Assembly (NCBI GenBank): GCA_020736575.1
Contig: JAGPYM010000121.1
Coordinates: 1 to 29,744, forward strand
Direction: 5' to 3'
Length of the DNA stretch: 29,744 nucleotides
Origin: Thelonectria olida
Taxonomy: Eukaryota; Ascomycota; Sordariomycetes; Hypocreales; Nectriaceae
The notes beneath the pieces are model-generated. The model ran no database searches and was not told where the DNA came from. It saw only the letters and a program-made list of their open reading frames with translations. Below, one piece after another: positions 28,223 through 29,744 of the stretch. The position numbers were made by a program, and so were the translations under genes. Within the stretch, counting starts at the first letter, position 1, and the number at the start of each line of letters is the position of its first letter.

Positions 28223-29744
28223 ATTTATTTAATACTACCTTTTTAATATATTAGCTAACCCTATTAAAATTTTACTTTATAATTCTACTTTTAATAATAT
28301 TATAACTTAATATATATTATAAAAAGCTATATTATAATATAAGTTAATTATTCTCTTTTTATAATTATAAGTATATTTATTTTATTATATTATTATTAAG
28401 TTGTATTTAATATTTTTAATATTAGCTTTTTTTTACTTTTATTTTTAATAATTTTAAATTAATTAGTATATTAATTAAAACTATATAATTAATATATACT
28501 TATAATATCTTACTTATTTTAATTATATTAAACTATTTCCTTTTTTTATAATATTAAAACTACTTCCACTTAAAATATTAATAATAAAAATACTCTTTTA
28601 ATTTAATTTAATACTTTTCTCTCCTAATATAAAGCTAAAGTTTAAAAATATTATAATAAGGCTACTCTTACTATTATAGTTTACTATTTTAATATATATT
28701 TTATTTATTATATTACTATTACTACTACTTCTAGCTATTTTTATTTCTATTTAATTTAATCCCCTACTTCTTTTTATATTATTATACTTAATATAAGTAA
28801 GTAATCTTCCTCTATTTAAACTTCTTATTACTTCTTCTAATTCTATTATCTTATAATTCCTTTTATTAAGCCTATTACTACTAGTAAAGCTTTTCCTATT
28901 ATTATTAGCTTTTTATTTACTAGCACTTTTAGCTTTTAAATTAAGGTTGCCCTTTCTATTTACTCTATTTTATTATAAGGGGCGCCTTTTAATAACTAAC
29001 TTATTAGTATTCCTTTTAAAAAAGAGCAGTTTAATAGTAGAAGTAATAATATAATCCAATTCCTAATAGAAGTAACTATAAAAGGTAAATATATAAAAGA
29101 TAGAGTAATAAAGACTTAAAGGAAAATTGACTTTTATTTATAATTAGTTATAATTGCAAATAAGAAATAAAATAGAAAATAAATAAACTAACTAATTAGA
29201 AAGGAGTAAGTTAGAAATATTAAAATAAATTATAAAAATTTAAATAAAAACTTAATAAAAACTATAAAAAAGGTATAATATCTATTTTTAAAAGTTTCTA
29301 GCCTTTCCTTTTAAATTTATATAGTTTAATTTAATAAAAAGCTTAAACTATCTAATTCTTATTAACTTTTAATAAAAATCCTCTATTTTTATTATTATAT
29401 TCTCTACTAATAACCTATTATTACTATTATAAACCTTTTTATATAAGCTAACTCTTGCCCTTAAGATCCTAAGGGCTATATAAAATACTATTATAATATA
29501 AGCTTAATAATAAAAACTAATAATAATAAAAGGTAAAAAGCTAATATATAAAAAGAAAAATATATAAAATTTAAATAGTAAAATATAAATTTACTTAATC
29601 TATTTAAATATTTTTAATTCTATTTATTAGAATATAAATATTACTATTAATAATTAAATATAATAATATTAATTATTACTATTATTATTATTATTTTTCT
29701 TACTTTTATTACTTTTATTTTTTTTATTAGTTTTATTACTTTTA
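28223..29744. other. AT-rich degraded sequence to the window end, no gene recognised
   Basis: About 1.5 kb. Some stretches hint at former coding. For instance the minus strand around 28,985-28,730 reads Arg/Asn/Ser-rich, and the plus strand 28,980-29,120 reads GAPFN and FKKEQFNSRSN. No family could be named. The last ~90 bases are an (ATT)n and TTTTATTAC-type simple repeat. The sequence is cut by the window edge. Confidence 0.4.

Larger units (their letters stand above)
19663..29744. repeat. AT-rich, RIP-degraded transposon block
   Basis: From about 19,686 to the window end the sequence is overwhelmingly A/T. The surviving C residues are nearly always followed by T or C, and CA, TG and CG dinucleotides are rare. 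This is the footprint of repeat-induced point mutation (CpA to TpA on both strands). Inside it, coding relics of a Ty3-type element are legible through many TAA/TAG codons, and several copies of one ~0.9-kb repeat can be aligned. Such blocks in ascomycetes are usually heterochromatic (subtelomeric, centromeric or dispersed AT-isochores). The position on the chromosome cannot be told from the window. Confidence 0.9.

Noticed and set aside
19686..29744. Mitochondrial sequence or an unrelated AT-rich genome
   Set aside because: Ty3-type RT, RNase H, integrase and chromodomain relics with RIP-type stops are legible, and the C-before-T/C bias is a RIP footprint.

Overview
The window comes from the nuclear genome of a filamentous ascomycete (Pezizomycotina). 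The evidence is two Gal4-type Zn2Cys6 regulators, many short GT-AG introns (about 37-126 nt) with CTNAC-like branch points, a fungal NACHT (NLR-type) relic, and a long AT-rich block whose remaining C residues sit almost only before T or C. That last pattern is the footprint of repeat-induced point mutation (RIP). I do not name a species.

Bases 1-11,300 look like a metabolic gene neighbourhood in decay. In order it holds: the C-terminal half of a type-B carboxylesterase (runs off the left edge); a broken zinc-type alcohol dehydrogenase; two divergently transcribed, paralogous Zn2Cys6 regulators (732 and 726 aa) around a 692-bp shared promoter with a CGG-N10-CCG site; an intact three-exon HSL-type alpha/beta hydrolase (321 aa); and a seven-exon MFS transporter that carries one in-frame stop and one frameshift. 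The grouping suggests uptake or efflux plus ester and alcohol conversion under local control. That is inference, and at least two members are dead.

Bases 11,300-19,660 are mostly wreckage around one healthy gene. There is a 219-bp short interspersed insertion with a 13-bp target duplication, a ZZ-like zinc-finger relic, a NACHT relic, and a PRPP synthetase pseudogene that still has its introns. An intact 683-aa S9 (acylaminoacyl-peptidase-like) serine peptidase follows. Next come a methyltransferase scrap and a third Zn2Cys6-type regulator, which lacks its N-terminus exactly where the AT-rich block starts.

Bases 19,686-29,744 are an AT-rich, RIP-degraded transposon graveyard. On the minus strand it contains a chromodomain Ty3-type retrotransposon (RT, RNase H, integrase and chromodomain readable through stops, about 27,040 down to 23,600). 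A convergent P/S/T-rich plus coiled-coil ORF (22,924-~23,625) lies tail-to-tail with it. Four copies of a ~0.9-kb repeat sit inside the block (B, C, D, E) and a fifth, short copy (A) lies outside. Copy E is inserted inside the RT domain with a perfect 14-bp target duplication. Copies A and E share one end, have 13-14-bp duplications and differ in length. This points to a target-primed (non-LTR) retroelement family. No tRNA, rRNA or CRISPR was seen.
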